64,000 bases of DNA, from positions 1-64,000 of IMG/VR virus record IMGVR_UViG_3300025872_004375, one strand, 5' to 3'. A program made the translations under genes and the position numbers. Shown in pieces: positions 17,081 to 26,803 of the stretch (its first letter is position 1; each line of letters opens with the position of its first letter). The notes beneath the pieces are model-generated. The model had not been told where the DNA came from. It saw nothing but the letters and a program-made list of their open reading frames with translations, and ran no database searches. The DNA is from a virus.

Positions 17081-18793
17081 TCACGTAGAACGTAAATCGT
17101 TGATGGTGATCGGAACAGCGACCTGTTCCGCCCTTGTTGTATCTATCACATTCATGTAGTACTTCGCACCGGAAGAACCATACTTTATGAGCTCTAGATC
17201 GTTGCCCTTTCTGTCGGTCACTTGCAGGTATTCTGGATCAAACACTATGCTAACGGAAGAGACTCCACTCCTCGTGATAGTGTCTAGAGTTAGAGTACCC
17301 GAGACGTCAACATAGAGATTTGGGTAAGGTCTTGGAGCGTTTGCGGGAGACACGCACTTGACAACGATGTTGTTCAGTCTTCGGTTGAAACTCACTTTGT
17401 ACTGCGACGAATAATTCGAGACGTAACCATGAGCATCTACGCAGCAAATAGCGTAGATGTACTCTGAGCTCCTTCCGAAGTCGTGATCAATTGCTCTCCT
17501 CACAGGAAACTTAGTTCTCACAACGTTGACAGGAAGCGGTCTTTCGATCCTCCTGAAGTTCACGACACTCTGGTCAAAGTCAAATTCTTTCAACAGCGTA
17601 AAGGGCTCTGTGAGGCTCTTCCTCCTGAAGAGCTGGAACCTTGTTACGTCTCTTGACCTGTTTACAGGGAACTCCCATCGAATAGCGAGTTCGCTTCTTT
17701 GGTGATCAAAATTGAACCTGACATCTGATGGAGGGGGCGGCGGGACATATTCTTCAGTGGTCACTGAAGAGACGTTAGAGGGAGCAGAAGAGATAAGAAC
17801 TTTGCTCGTTACGCTGTCACCTCGACGCAAGAGAATCTCTGGGACTTGGATCGAGTAAACCGCCCTAACGATGTACGAATACCTCGTACCGTATCTTACG
17901 TTATAGTCAATGAAGCTGTTAGTTTTTGGATCAACTGCACCGACTAAAGTTTTCTCGCGGCGTCCACTTGAGAACTCTTCGACTCTCTCTATCATGAAAC
18001 CAACTAGCTTGAGCTTTTTGCTAACTTGGACGTCGGCTCCCTTGACCCTTCTCTCGAAGAATGTGACGGGTGAAAGAATGGAAGTGAAATCTTTGTCAGA
18101 TATAGTGGGAGGCTTTCTTCTCTCTGAGTCTTGTCTTTCAGTGAGATATTTTGACATCAGTCCAGCAGCGACTGGTGAGCGACTTGGAGAATCAGTTTCC
18201 GCTGAGGCGACTACGTCTGCAACTACTTTATCATACACCAGCATCGTTACTGGAAGACCTGATGCGAGCTGGAACTTTTCTGCTGGGATTTCTTCACCGT
18301 TAGTGAAGAAACTCATGTTATTGGCAGAATAGTTCACTGCAAGTGACTGCAAAGTATCTGAGTCTACAGAACCTGATATTGCGAGAGAGAGCGACATTGC
18401 CTTGTCAGTAGGGTTGCCCGTGATACCGCGAATGCGACACGATCTCTCGATAGAATCATACGCTCTCTCCAACAGACCCGTGTCTTGCAAAGTTAGATAG
18501 GTGTTTGACATGTTCGGCACGTCTTCAATGCTATGAACTCTGTCAATGTCGCTAACAAACATCGCGTAATCTACGTTGTCCCCCACCTCTTCGTTTGCTG
18601 ATAACTTTGGAGCCTTAAAGCTAAGAGTTACTTCTCTTGGAGACCCTTCTCTCGAAGACCTGTATTGAGTAGTGTCATCAGTCGCAGATTCTTCGGGAAC
18701 GTAGTACCTGTAAGTGAACTTGGTCACGAGACTAGTCGGTTGTGAAAGACCGACAGTGGCGAGAACGTTCGAGTAAAGTGTCTTTTTTGTCAT
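17081..18793 (-). CDS. Virion protein with fibronectin-III-like module
   Basis: I start at the ATG at 18793 (MTKKTLYSNVLATVG), one base after the previous stop; an upstream TTG is in frame but lies in the preceding gene. The 570-aa product has an unclassified N-terminal half. A Pro-rich linker (PPPPPSDVRF) then leads into a fibronectin-III-like stretch with LAIRWEFPVNRSRDVTRFQL and FRRKSLTEPFTLL. A YIYAICCVDAHGYVSNYS strand pair is typical of the end of such domains. It likely projects from the baseplate or tail. Confidence 0.75.
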   Translation of the reverse strand: MTKKTLYSNVLATVGLSQPTSLVTKFTYRYYVPEESATDDTTQYRSSREGSPREVTLSFKAPKLSANEEVGDNVDYAMFVSDIDRVHSIEDVPNMSNTYLTLQDTGLLERAYDSIERSCRIRGITGNPTDKAMSLSLAISGSVDSDTLQSLAVNYSANNMSFFTNGEEIPAEKFQLASGLPVTMLVYDKVVADVVASAETDSPSRSPVAAGLMSKYLTERQDSERRKPPTISDKDFTSILSPVTFFERRVKGADVQVSKKLKLVGFMIERVEEFSSGRREKTLVGAVDPKTNSFIDYNVRYGTRYSYIVRAVYSIQVPEILLRRGDSVTSKVLISSAPSNVSSVTTEEYVPPPPPSDVRFNFDHQRSELAIRWEFPVNRSRDVTRFQLFRRKSLTEPFTLLKEFDFDQSVVNFRRIERPLPVNVVRTKFPVRRAIDHDFGRSSEYIYAICCVDAHGYVSNYSSQYKVSFNRRLNNIVVKCVSPANAPRPYPNLYVDVSGTLTLDTITRSGVSSVSIVFDPEYLQVTDRKGNDLELIKYGSSGAKYYMNVIDTTRAEQVAVPITINDLRST

Positions 18794-18794
18794 G

Positions 18795-21700
18795 TCACTC
18801 AGCCTCAACTTTTATCGAGCACAAAGAAATTTCTCTAGCAGCAGTGTCCCTAAGCTGCTGCCCATCCTGTTGAACAATCAAGTCATTCGGATCGTAGACA
18901 AAGCAATACACTCTTTCGAAAGGGTCTGGTGTCAAGACTCGATTCGCAGAAGTACCTGCCGTGAAGATTCCCGAATCTAGCAGTTTTAGCAGCAAACTGT
19001 GGTCAGAAGGAGTCGTAAGATCAGGTGATTTGCCACTAAGACTTGAGTACGGTATCACAGCGTAGTTGCCGTCGACAGTCTGCTCGAGGAAATCAGACGC
19101 AGTGAGAGAACCTCGAGGTATTAGCCCTTCTCTAGCTGTACCAAGCAAAGTCAAAAGCTGACCTGCTGCAGTGGCAGAAATTGATCGTTTTGAAGAGCAC
19201 ACTGAGTACGCGCTGAAGTCTATCCCGCTGACAACTCTTACTGTCGCTTTCAATATCGCATCAACAACGTGAAACCTGATCGCGTCATCGACGATTGACC
19301 TGGATATGTTGGGTAGACTCTGATCGTCTCCCGCAGAACTAAAGTTTCCGCCGCTTCCTATGAACGATCGACACTCTTCATAAGAGCAGCTTACCCAAGT
19401 GCTAGTTCCCCTGTCGTAACACTCAAAAGAAACTGCGCCAGATGAAGCAACTCCAAGAGGAGTTAGATTCTCGTCTATTTCGTCTGTGATGTAGCAATTG
19501 ACGAGCGGATGAAACCTTCCAATAGTCAACGGAGTAACAGATGCGTAAGGGTTCTGTATCGACCGCGCAGCCAACGTCAATGAGTACTTTGAAAGATTCT
19601 TATTCATTGACAACTGTCCTGAAGCGACTTTGTCATCTTTGACTTCTATCTCTGATCTGCTTAGCATCGAACAAAGACCCGCTGGGATCCCCATAACAAG
19701 GCACGTCTTATCAGATGACAAGTCATTTTTGTAGTAGCTGTAAAACCACCTAGCAGCGCTAACATCGTAGATGCTAAGAGACTCTTCGAAAGACTCACTT
19801 ACTCCTCGGTACATCTTCTCCTTAAGAGAGAGCGAAGAAGCCACTTCACTGCTGAAGTTTGCAACAACATCATTTCTTACGCGAGTTGAAACACTCGCAG
19901 TTTTTTCTGCAACTGACGTGATAGCGTTTGAAAAATTTTCACAAGAAGTGTTGATGATATCAGCAATCGCAGCCAGTGATGCCACAGCTATTTTTGTGCT
20001 CTTTTGTCTCTTGACCAGATCATTCAGCACTGACGCAAGACTGTTATACATCACAGTGCTTGTAGTCGCTGAGAGACCTGAACTCGTGTGAGCACTGGAC
20101 AGGTATGTCGTTACGTCTCCGCTTAACTGAGAAGCAGATTCACAGAAACTAAGAATCTCGTAGAAATTACTGTTGACGCTAAGATACCATACAGTCGATT
20201 GCTGGGTGTAAGAGACAGTCTCTGTGCCTCCTCCAGTCGTGCTCTTCGTGTAAGTGATTTGTTCATCTTCCAGGACACCAACGTAACCCGGTCCCAAGAA
20301 ATAGTTGACCAGGTTGCCCATGCACTCGAAGATCACATCGATGATTCCCCTCTTAGTGCAGGTACCGTTCCCAGTAATGAACAGACCATCGGGAGCTACG
20401 TCGTCTAATGTCTTCCCATATAGCTCTTCATAGAGAGCGACAAGCTCATCGTAGAACTCGAGTATCGAGTTTGCGATAGTTTTCCCATTCTCACTCCTCG
20501 AAAAATTCTTGAAGCCATCGTAGACTTCTGTGAAGAGCACATTACCCGTTGAAGGATACCCACCCCTTCCTGATATGAGAGAATCTTTCACGCTAGTCAA
20601 TACACTGCTGGCTCGTGGAGCATTGTAGTTCCACCCTTCGATGCTGTAGTCATTAGCGTACTCCGAGCTTCCTCCTGGTGTAAAGCTGGGTGACAACCAG
20701 ATCGAATTCCCCCAGCTGTTCCTCGCCGCGCTCGTTGTTGTCGAGTCGAGTTGCAGCAACTTACCCTTCGTGAAGTGCAGGCTATCAGAAGGAAAGTTCT
20801 TGATCCTTTCTGGTTCGTTGAAAATTGAGTCTACGTTAGGAGTCGGAGCAGCTTCTAGAGTCTTAGTCTTGAGCTTTCTGCTACCGACTTTTGCTCCTAC
20901 AGTGCGCGGGCTGGTACCAGAAGTATCCCCACTATCTTCTATCTCTGACTTAGATTCATTCACCTCATCATATTCTTCTGACGTTCCCGCATCGAAAGCA
21001 TACTCTTCATCAAGAAGAAGCGTAAGTAGCACGCCTCTCATGAAACCATTGAACTTGGTTGAGCTCGTAGAAGTCTTCATTGCGAACGCCATCATCAAGG
21101 CGTCAGTGATCTCAGCGTTGTTGGTAAAAGTTGAAGTCTCTTTACCGGAATGGAGAGTCTCAAACGAATCCTTAAGCTTCCCGAGAAGACGAAGATAAAT
21201 GTCGATAGGAGTGCCAGCTTCATTTGCTGAAGCTATTCCTGTCTTAGTCTTGGCTGCCTCGTAAGAATTAGAAAAGCTTGTCGAAACTTTGCTGGTGAAG
21301 TTGCTTATTCCGCTAGTTGAAAGTTTCTTGACTGCTGGGTTGATGATGCCTTCGTAGTGAGAAGGGGTGATTTTATTGTCAGTCTTCAAACCTTGAGACT
21401 CAAAGACGTTGCTGCCTGAGTACATGGTGGGTGTACTTATCACTGCACTGCTGGTCACACCAGTAAAAGTGTCTGTGAATACTCTAGACAGAAACTCCGC
21501 GCACGATGAGACTTTTGACAGTCTCGAAAGACTTGAGTAGTTTGTTATTTTGCCATCGTCAAAAAGACGATCTTTTGAAGTGACCTTTGCGTCAACAGAA
21601 AAGTACCCCTTTGATAATCCCACTAAGAGAGTTCCTTGGGTAGTAGAGGTCGTGCTTTCTGCTGACGCTGCTGCTGCAACTTTGCTAATGGTTTTGACTA

Positions 21701-22403
21701 TCCCAGTGCTGGTGTCTTTCTTCGGATCAAGCCCGAACGAAGACAGGCTGGTGTCAATGACTGTTGACCCATACTTTTGGGGCAGTTTGGAGTAATACTC
21801 TGCGATCTTTTCTTCTACGTTTGCCCAAGAAAGTCTCAAATCTAGATTCTTAGAGAGCTCATCTGCTGTGTTCGACAGGCTCAAGAAAGAATTAACAGCT
21901 TCTGTGGTCTTTTGAAGATCAGAGGTTGCCTGCTCCTCAAGAGATTGCATAGTTGCAGCAGTCGACTCTTCATTCTTCAGAGTTTCGTAGATGTAATCGT
22001 AGTCAGACTTCATCAGACTCGACTCGAAATCTGCTATTGCAAGTGATTGTTCTATGGAGGCAGCCGTCTTCTTGGCGTCTGATGCAGGAGTGTTAAAAAT
22101 GTCCACCGAAGCTAGCAGCACTGGCCGCTCCATGCTTAGTGACAATTTTCTGCCTTGAGTCGTCGTAAGCTGCTCGAGCTGCGTCGAATTGTCTGGTAGG
22201 ACAGGGAAATCCATTCTTGAGTCAAACTTCGCTGTTCCGATCGAATCTCTCGAAAAGAAAGAATCTCCTTGTTGCACAGTGTCGGGAACTGCGGGTCTTC
22301 TAACTTTTTTCCCCGGAAGAGAACCCGGACCTGTTGCAGCAGGCTTGGGAGCGAGAGGTTGCACAGTGAGCTTTGAAGCTCTAGTAGACCTTTTGATGGG
22401 CAT
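18795..22403 (-). CDS. Very large virion protein of unknown family
   Basis: The protein has 1202 aa from the ATG at 22403, which overlaps the previous stop as TAATG. The first 45 residues are basic and Pro-rich. Residues about 105-200 look helical, possibly coiled coil (SLAIADFESSLMKSDYDYIY). The rest is Ser/Thr rich with many helices in between, including one around FYDELVALYEELYGKTLDDV. It has no hydrophobic segment long enough for a membrane helix and no catalytic motif. Its place within the block of tail/baseplate genes supports a structural role. Confidence 0.7.
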   Translation of the reverse strand: MPIKRSTRASKLTVQPLAPKPAATGPGSLPGKKVRRPAVPDTVQQGDSFFSRDSIGTAKFDSRMDFPVLPDNSTQLEQLTTTQGRKLSLSMERPVLLASVDIFNTPASDAKKTAASIEQSLAIADFESSLMKSDYDYIYETLKNEESTAATMQSLEEQATSDLQKTTEAVNSFLSLSNTADELSKNLDLRLSWANVEEKIAEYYSKLPQKYGSTVIDTSLSSFGLDPKKDTSTGIVKTISKVAAAASAESTTSTTQGTLLVGLSKGYFSVDAKVTSKDRLFDDGKITNYSSLSRLSKVSSCAEFLSRVFTDTFTGVTSSAVISTPTMYSGSNVFESQGLKTDNKITPSHYEGIINPAVKKLSTSGISNFTSKVSTSFSNSYEAAKTKTGIASANEAGTPIDIYLRLLGKLKDSFETLHSGKETSTFTNNAEITDALMMAFAMKTSTSSTKFNGFMRGVLLTLLLDEEYAFDAGTSEEYDEVNESKSEIEDSGDTSGTSPRTVGAKVGSRKLKTKTLEAAPTPNVDSIFNEPERIKNFPSDSLHFTKGKLLQLDSTTTSAARNSWGNSIWLSPSFTPGGSSEYANDYSIEGWNYNAPRASSVLTSVKDSLISGRGGYPSTGNVLFTEVYDGFKNFSRSENGKTIANSILEFYDELVALYEELYGKTLDDVAPDGLFITGNGTCTKRGIIDVIFECMGNLVNYFLGPGYVGVLEDEQITYTKSTTGGGTETVSYTQQSTVWYLSVNSNFYEILSFCESASQLSGDVTTYLSSAHTSSGLSATTSTVMYNSLASVLNDLVKRQKSTKIAVASLAAIADIINTSCENFSNAITSVAEKTASVSTRVRNDVVANFSSEVASSLSLKEKMYRGVSESFEESLSIYDVSAARWFYSYYKNDLSSDKTCLVMGIPAGLCSMLSRSEIEVKDDKVASGQLSMNKNLSKYSLTLAARSIQNPYASVTPLTIGRFHPLVNCYITDEIDENLTPLGVASSGAVSFECYDRGTSTWVSCSYEECRSFIGSGGNFSSAGDDQSLPNISRSIVDDAIRFHVVDAILKATVRVVSGIDFSAYSVCSSKRSISATAAGQLLTLLGTAREGLIPRGSLTASDFLEQTVDGNYAVIPYSSLSGKSPDLTTPSDHSLLLKLLDSGIFTAGTSANRVLTPDPFERVYCFVYDPNDLIVQQDGQQLRDTAAREISLCSIKVEAE

Positions 22404-25006
22404 TATCTCAGTACTCTATGGTAAGATGTGGGTTGTGCATCAATCGTCTGTGAGCTTAACTGCAGAGACGCCTGCTCAGTAAGCGCCTGGGTGCTCGTGG
22501 TTTGATTTCCGACTATTTGAGCTTCAGCTATGGTGGCTGCTGTGAAGGGGGTCACTGGCCTTATGATTATCGAAGACTCTGGCATCGGAGCAGGATTGAA
22601 TGCTTCGATGGGCGGAGATCGCGGAACCACGACTATTGAAGACAGACCGCTGCTGGTTTCTAGCTTCTTCTTCTTGCTCTCTCGTGGTGAAGACTCTTTC
22701 CTCTCAATATCAACTCGATAGTAGTCTTCATAAGCTGAGTCTGCAGATTCAGCAGTGTCAACGACCACTTGCGAGTTAACAGCAACTACCGGGTCTCTCC
22801 AGGCTTGCCCATTGACAAAATTAACTTCGAGAATTGAAGGTAAAGTTTTCGGACGATAAGTTGAGATCTCGAATGAGTCTCCAGGAGTAAGGTCAAGGTA
22901 AACTGGACGAACTCTGTATTTCACGACTCCGACCCTTTCATAGAGCTCCCTGTCTTCGAACGCAGTAACTCTAAACGAGCAACCCAGTAGACACTCAACC
23001 CCATCAGCTGATCCGAACACTTGAAAATGATCGACTTCAGTTAGGTCACCGTCATACAACCATTCTATTAGATTAGAGTCTCTCATAGTCTTCGTAAGAA
23101 AGATTTGTGAGACTGAGCCCCTGAGACGTGTGGTGGGAACTTCAATCACCCTCTTTATTCCGCTATCAATGATTGAGAAATCAGCTCCAGATTTGGAGTC
23201 TCTTGTAAGAGCGGCGTCTGATGGCAATGACTGTAGATACCTACCGCCAAAAGTCCCAAACTTGTACAGGGGCTGTGATGGGATCAAAGACGAAGGTGAT
23301 TTAATGCCCAGGGAGAAAACGTAGACAGCTCCTGCAGAACTCGAAACCTTGTCGATGAAATCGAAGCCAGTGCTGCCTATCGAGATCTCTTTAGTGTAAG
23401 ATTGCTCACCAGTCTCTAGATCTATTCTCTCTATCTTGCAAGAGAATACTTCTGAGTAGAGATTCGGATCAGAAACATAGCCATCTGCAGAGAGAATAGT
23501 TGGCGAAACGCCGCTTGCGTTGATCGAGTTTATGAGATTCGTGAGGTCCTGTCTACCAGAGTCAGTAAAATCAGCAGTAATCTTGAACTTCACTTTTTGA
23601 TCGCCGATGAGCGCTGGTGGAGAAACACGCAGTGAAGCATTGCTGTATTGCGTCCTATTCTCATAAACAACGACATTACAACTTTCTTTCTTCCTTTGCT
23701 TACGATCGTATGAGATGATCTTCGTTTCGTATGTGCAATCCGTCTCAGGGAAAGTGATAGGAACTCTTACGTTGTTTTCATTGGCTATCCGAGTCCGCGC
23801 TAGCTCAACAAAAGTTCTCTCTCCCTTAGTCATGTTTCTAACCATAACAGCGACTGATATGCTACCGGGTGGCAGTTTCTTGATGATCACTACAGAGTTT
23901 ATAGCATCATTTGTCACGTAGAATGGAACTATTGAGGGCTTTGAAGAGTTTGATTGGCCCGAAACTTTGCTTCTCTTTGACGGCAGTCCATAAACTTCGC
24001 TCTTGAACGGAATAGAAAGTCTTCCGAGTCCCTCAGAAAAGTAGTGAGTTCTCTTAATCTTCGGCTTCTTTGAGCGAGACTGATTGTCTTCTCCCGTGAA
24101 CTCTGTTGAAGTCAAAGAGCCCACAGAAATGATGTCTCTCACGAAAGAAACATCACTCACAATTGAAGAATTGAACACGTTATTGTCAGTGATTTTCCCA
24201 CTCGGATCACTAAGCGCCAGTTTTTCCATTTCGCTGATGATCAGAGACGGTCTCACATTCACTTCAACATATTCTATCGGGGTCCCAGTACGATCTAGAT
24301 AGCTAAACTCGTAGACGCTAGAGCTTAAGAACTCTCTGAGAGTCATTTCAACTTCTTGCTCGAAGATCTGGTATGCTGAGTAGATCTTCATGCGACGATA
24401 GTCGCTTTGAGAAGCGACCGGCCTTGTGTAGTACGAAGGAAGCAGCTTCGACATTGCGTTAGAAGAGCTCTTCGCGGGATCAAGAACAGGAAACGGTTCT
24501 CTTAGAGTCGCAGGATCTATTCCAGCCTGAAGTTTACTGAGCAGATAATCTCTATCTGACTGCGGTTTAGCTGGAGCTGAAGCTATCTCTTGAGTAGCAG
24601 GTACCGACTGCAAGTAGTTATACTGTATGGGATAACCTGACTTCAGCGATGGAATAGCGGAGTCAGGGAGTGATCTCATGACATCGAAGTTGTGGATTGC
24701 AACAGTGACGCTCTTGACATTCTTGTCATGTTGCAATTCAATAGAAGAAATGCTGCTGAAGCTCGGGTCAGAGCTCACGCCTGATTGCGTTGAAGCAGTT
24801 GCAATCTGTGGGTTGACAGATGTCTTGAGCTCAAGACGCACTGTTCTCCCGCCGTCTGCGACGACTCTAATAGAGTTAAAGGCGAACCTGATCGTGACAT
24901 AAACTAGCGGTTCATTCCGGTTTGGAGATCTAAACAATCTCACTCTAGATATCGGAGGGCTCTCAACTCTCAGGACGCCCGAGGTAAATTTTGCCAGCGC
25001 TCTCAT
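22403..25006 (-). CDS. Large virion protein with fibronectin-III-like repeats
   Basis: The protein has 867 aa from the ATG at 25006, overlapping the preceding stop as ATGA. Several beta-sandwich-like segments are seen: one near YETKIISYDRKQRKKESCNV, and a fibronectin-III-like stretch around NLIEWLYDGDLTEVDHFQVF, with VKYRVRPVYLDLTPGD following. An N-terminal region (MRALAKFTSGVLRVESPP) and a Ser/Pro/Thr-rich C-terminal tail flank these. It is related in architecture to the product of 17081-18793. Probably an exposed tail or baseplate protein. Confidence 0.72.
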   Translation of the reverse strand: MRALAKFTSGVLRVESPPISRVRLFRSPNRNEPLVYVTIRFAFNSIRVVADGGRTVRLELKTSVNPQIATASTQSGVSSDPSFSSISSIELQHDKNVKSVTVAIHNFDVMRSLPDSAIPSLKSGYPIQYNYLQSVPATQEIASAPAKPQSDRDYLLSKLQAGIDPATLREPFPVLDPAKSSSNAMSKLLPSYYTRPVASQSDYRRMKIYSAYQIFEQEVEMTLREFLSSSVYEFSYLDRTGTPIEYVEVNVRPSLIISEMEKLALSDPSGKITDNNVFNSSIVSDVSFVRDIISVGSLTSTEFTGEDNQSRSKKPKIKRTHYFSEGLGRLSIPFKSEVYGLPSKRSKVSGQSNSSKPSIVPFYVTNDAINSVVIIKKLPPGSISVAVMVRNMTKGERTFVELARTRIANENNVRVPITFPETDCTYETKIISYDRKQRKKESCNVVVYENRTQYSNASLRVSPPALIGDQKVKFKITADFTDSGRQDLTNLINSINASGVSPTILSADGYVSDPNLYSEVFSCKIERIDLETGEQSYTKEISIGSTGFDFIDKVSSSAGAVYVFSLGIKSPSSLIPSQPLYKFGTFGGRYLQSLPSDAALTRDSKSGADFSIIDSGIKRVIEVPTTRLRGSVSQIFLTKTMRDSNLIEWLYDGDLTEVDHFQVFGSADGVECLLGCSFRVTAFEDRELYERVGVVKYRVRPVYLDLTPGDSFEISTYRPKTLPSILEVNFVNGQAWRDPVVAVNSQVVVDTAESADSAYEDYYRVDIERKESSPRESKKKKLETSSGLSSIVVVPRSPPIEAFNPAPMPESSIIIRPVTPFTAATIAEAQIVGNQTTSTQALTEQASLQLSSQTIDAQPTSYHRVLR

Positions 25007-25893
25007 TCGACTACCAGATCAAATAGGTTGACAAAAGTGGGATTGCCATATCCGTCTTCAAAAACTTTCCCAACGAAGTAAATCGTTCTTTGCCTTCCAC
25101 TTTCTCCGCGAGAAGCAATCTCACCATAACGTATGATGTCAAGCTTCACCAATCCGCTTGAAGAGCTTTCGAATAATTGCATGCTCACTTCATTTCTGTC
25201 AGTGTACTTAGACAGACTGATTCTTTGAGAATCAAGAGACGCAATCTCCGCCAGAAGCTTGTTCTCAGTTATCGGATCTTCTTTAACATCAGCATACTCT
25301 CCCAACGAAATTTCGTTGCCGACAGTGCTAATAGTTCTTTGCACTGGCGGAAGGTAGAGAAAGTTAACAAGCTTACCCAGTCTCTTATCTGCAAAAAGAC
25401 TTTCGACATCATCGATCGAAGAAGTTGAGGGCTCTCCTCTGAATGGTCTCTCATTGCTGACTGAGAAGCTGACTGATTCTGGCCTGACTGATAGACCCGG
25501 GTCTTCGAGTATAACGTCTTTAGTGGAGATCAGTCTCTGGTTGTCAAAAGCCTCTAGAGAGCCAGAAAAGATTAGATTTTCTACGGCGTCGGTTGATTGG
25601 TAGGGATTCGCTTTCCCGCTTCTAGTGACCATGTAACCGTCACCACTGAAGCTGTTCAAGTCACCGTAATCATCAGAAGTGACTGTTATCTCATCGTTTG
25701 GCGTGCTGAACGCTTCAAAACCGACTTGTAGCGGATTTACTGCAACTCCGCTTCCGTCGTCTTCATAAGTTGCTCCAAGATCAGAGAAAGATACGTACTT
25801 TACTGTGATCCCACCGTCAATCAGTGAGGTTCTTCCTCTTGACGTGAGACGTGCGTCTATCACACGAGTTTTACTGTCTAGTAGTCCAGCCAT
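25003..25893 (-). CDS. Virion protein, paralogous N-terminal domain to 16350-17051
   Basis: The protein has 296 aa from the ATG at 25893. The N-terminus (MAGLLDSKTRVIDARLTSRG, then ITVKYVSFSDLGATYED) follows the same pattern as the protein at 16350-17051. The middle contains NLIFSGSLEAFDNQRLISTK, and the C-terminus IYFVGKVFEDGYGNPTFVNL. No enzymatic motif is seen. I do not see a clear ribosome site before the ATG. A structural tail or baseplate role is inferred from the neighbours. Confidence 0.7.
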   Translation of the reverse strand: MAGLLDSKTRVIDARLTSRGRTSLIDGGITVKYVSFSDLGATYEDDGSGVAVNPLQVGFEAFSTPNDEITVTSDDYGDLNSFSGDGYMVTRSGKANPYQSTDAVENLIFSGSLEAFDNQRLISTKDVILEDPGLSVRPESVSFSVSNERPFRGEPSTSSIDDVESLFADKRLGKLVNFLYLPPVQRTISTVGNEISLGEYADVKEDPITENKLLAEIASLDSQRISLSKYTDRNEVSMQLFESSSSGLVKLDIIRYGEIASRGESGRQRTIYFVGKVFEDGYGNPTFVNLFDLVVE

Positions 25894-25951
25894 GTGTATA
25901 TGTAGGTGCTGCTTAAGCTAATAGGCACATACTCACATGTGAAGGAACCAC

Positions 25952-26803
25952 TCAGGAAAGTTCAGTGTAAGTAGTTGTGACAGTCTCAGTAACCTCTGAC
26001 TCGTCCTTGTCGAGGTAGCTTCCAAATATCCTGCAGTATGTATCTTGGTTCGTGCTCAATCTGTAGCTCGAACTAGCCAACGGAGTGTAAATCGGAGGTG
26101 TAGTCTTCTGCGTTGTTGACCAGTAGAACTTCTCTACTGGTCCTGATAGCACGTCAAAGAATTGACCGTGGCGAAGCGGCGAGAGAACATATGAGTCATT
26201 GACAACTGTTCCGACTATTGATGTAGTCCCTGTCGTTGGCAGCCAAGTCTCAGAATAATCTAGCTGCCCTTCTCCTCCTGTGAAGCCTCTAGTTCTTATG
26301 GTGCCTAAATCTGGAAATGGGCTTGTAGGAAAACCACCAGAAACTATCGTGGTATTTCCTCTTTCACCTCTTGAAACCTGTCTCAATTTCACAATAGCAT
26401 TTGCTCCTACTATCTCAGCGCTTGCTGAGATTTTCGGACCGATACCCACAGACAGACTATTGAATGCTTCAATGAACAATTCCATGAGATCAGAGCCAGC
26501 GATTCCATTGCTTGAGTACGCCACGTAAGCAACATCGCCTGAAACATCTACGAAATTCGCCTGACTTCCTGGGTAGTTGTTGCTTGACATGATCAATCGA
26601 CCTTTCTTGCCAAGAGTGTCAGAATAAGAGAACGAAACGCTATCATACGAACCAAGAGAACCGTAGATGAAACTTTTCTTAAAAAGAATGGTTCCTGTCG
26701 CTGCTGTGCTGGAGTTTGGATAATTGCTCCCATAAACGTAGTCATCGTAAGCTATCTTGGGAGAAGTAGCTTTGAAGAAGTAGTTGTTGAAGTTTGAAGC
26801 CAT
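25952..26803 (-). CDS. Virion protein of unknown family
   Basis: The protein has 283 aa, and its ATG at 26803 overlaps the preceding stop as TAATG. It is beta-prone: YGSNYPNSSTAATGTILFKK near the start, then a helical LMELFIEAFNSLSVGIG, and an RQVSRGERGNTTIVSGGFP stretch. The C-terminus is Thr-rich (TEVTETVTTTYTELS-like). A helix-plus-strand pattern with an RG-rich turn is common in tail-associated beta domains, but I cannot name the family. It is translationally coupled to the large LamG protein upstream. Confidence 0.65.
   Translation of the reverse strand: MASNFNNYFFKATSPKIAYDDYVYGSNYPNSSTAATGTILFKKSFIYGSLGSYDSVSFSYSDTLGKKGRLIMSSNNYPGSQANFVDVSGDVAYVAYSSNGIAGSDLMELFIEAFNSLSVGIGPKISASAEIVGANAIVKLRQVSRGERGNTTIVSGGFPTSPFPDLGTIRTRGFTGGEGQLDYSETWLPTTGTTSIVGTVVNDSYVLSPLRHGQFFDVLSGPVEKFYWSTTQKTTPPIYTPLASSSYRLSTNQDTYCRIFGSYLDKDESEVTETVTTTYTELS

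Noticed and set aside
25891-25902. TACATATA-like element just before the ATG at 25893
   Set aside because: It lies only a few bases from the start codon, leaving no room for a transcript leader, and matches the octamer only partly.
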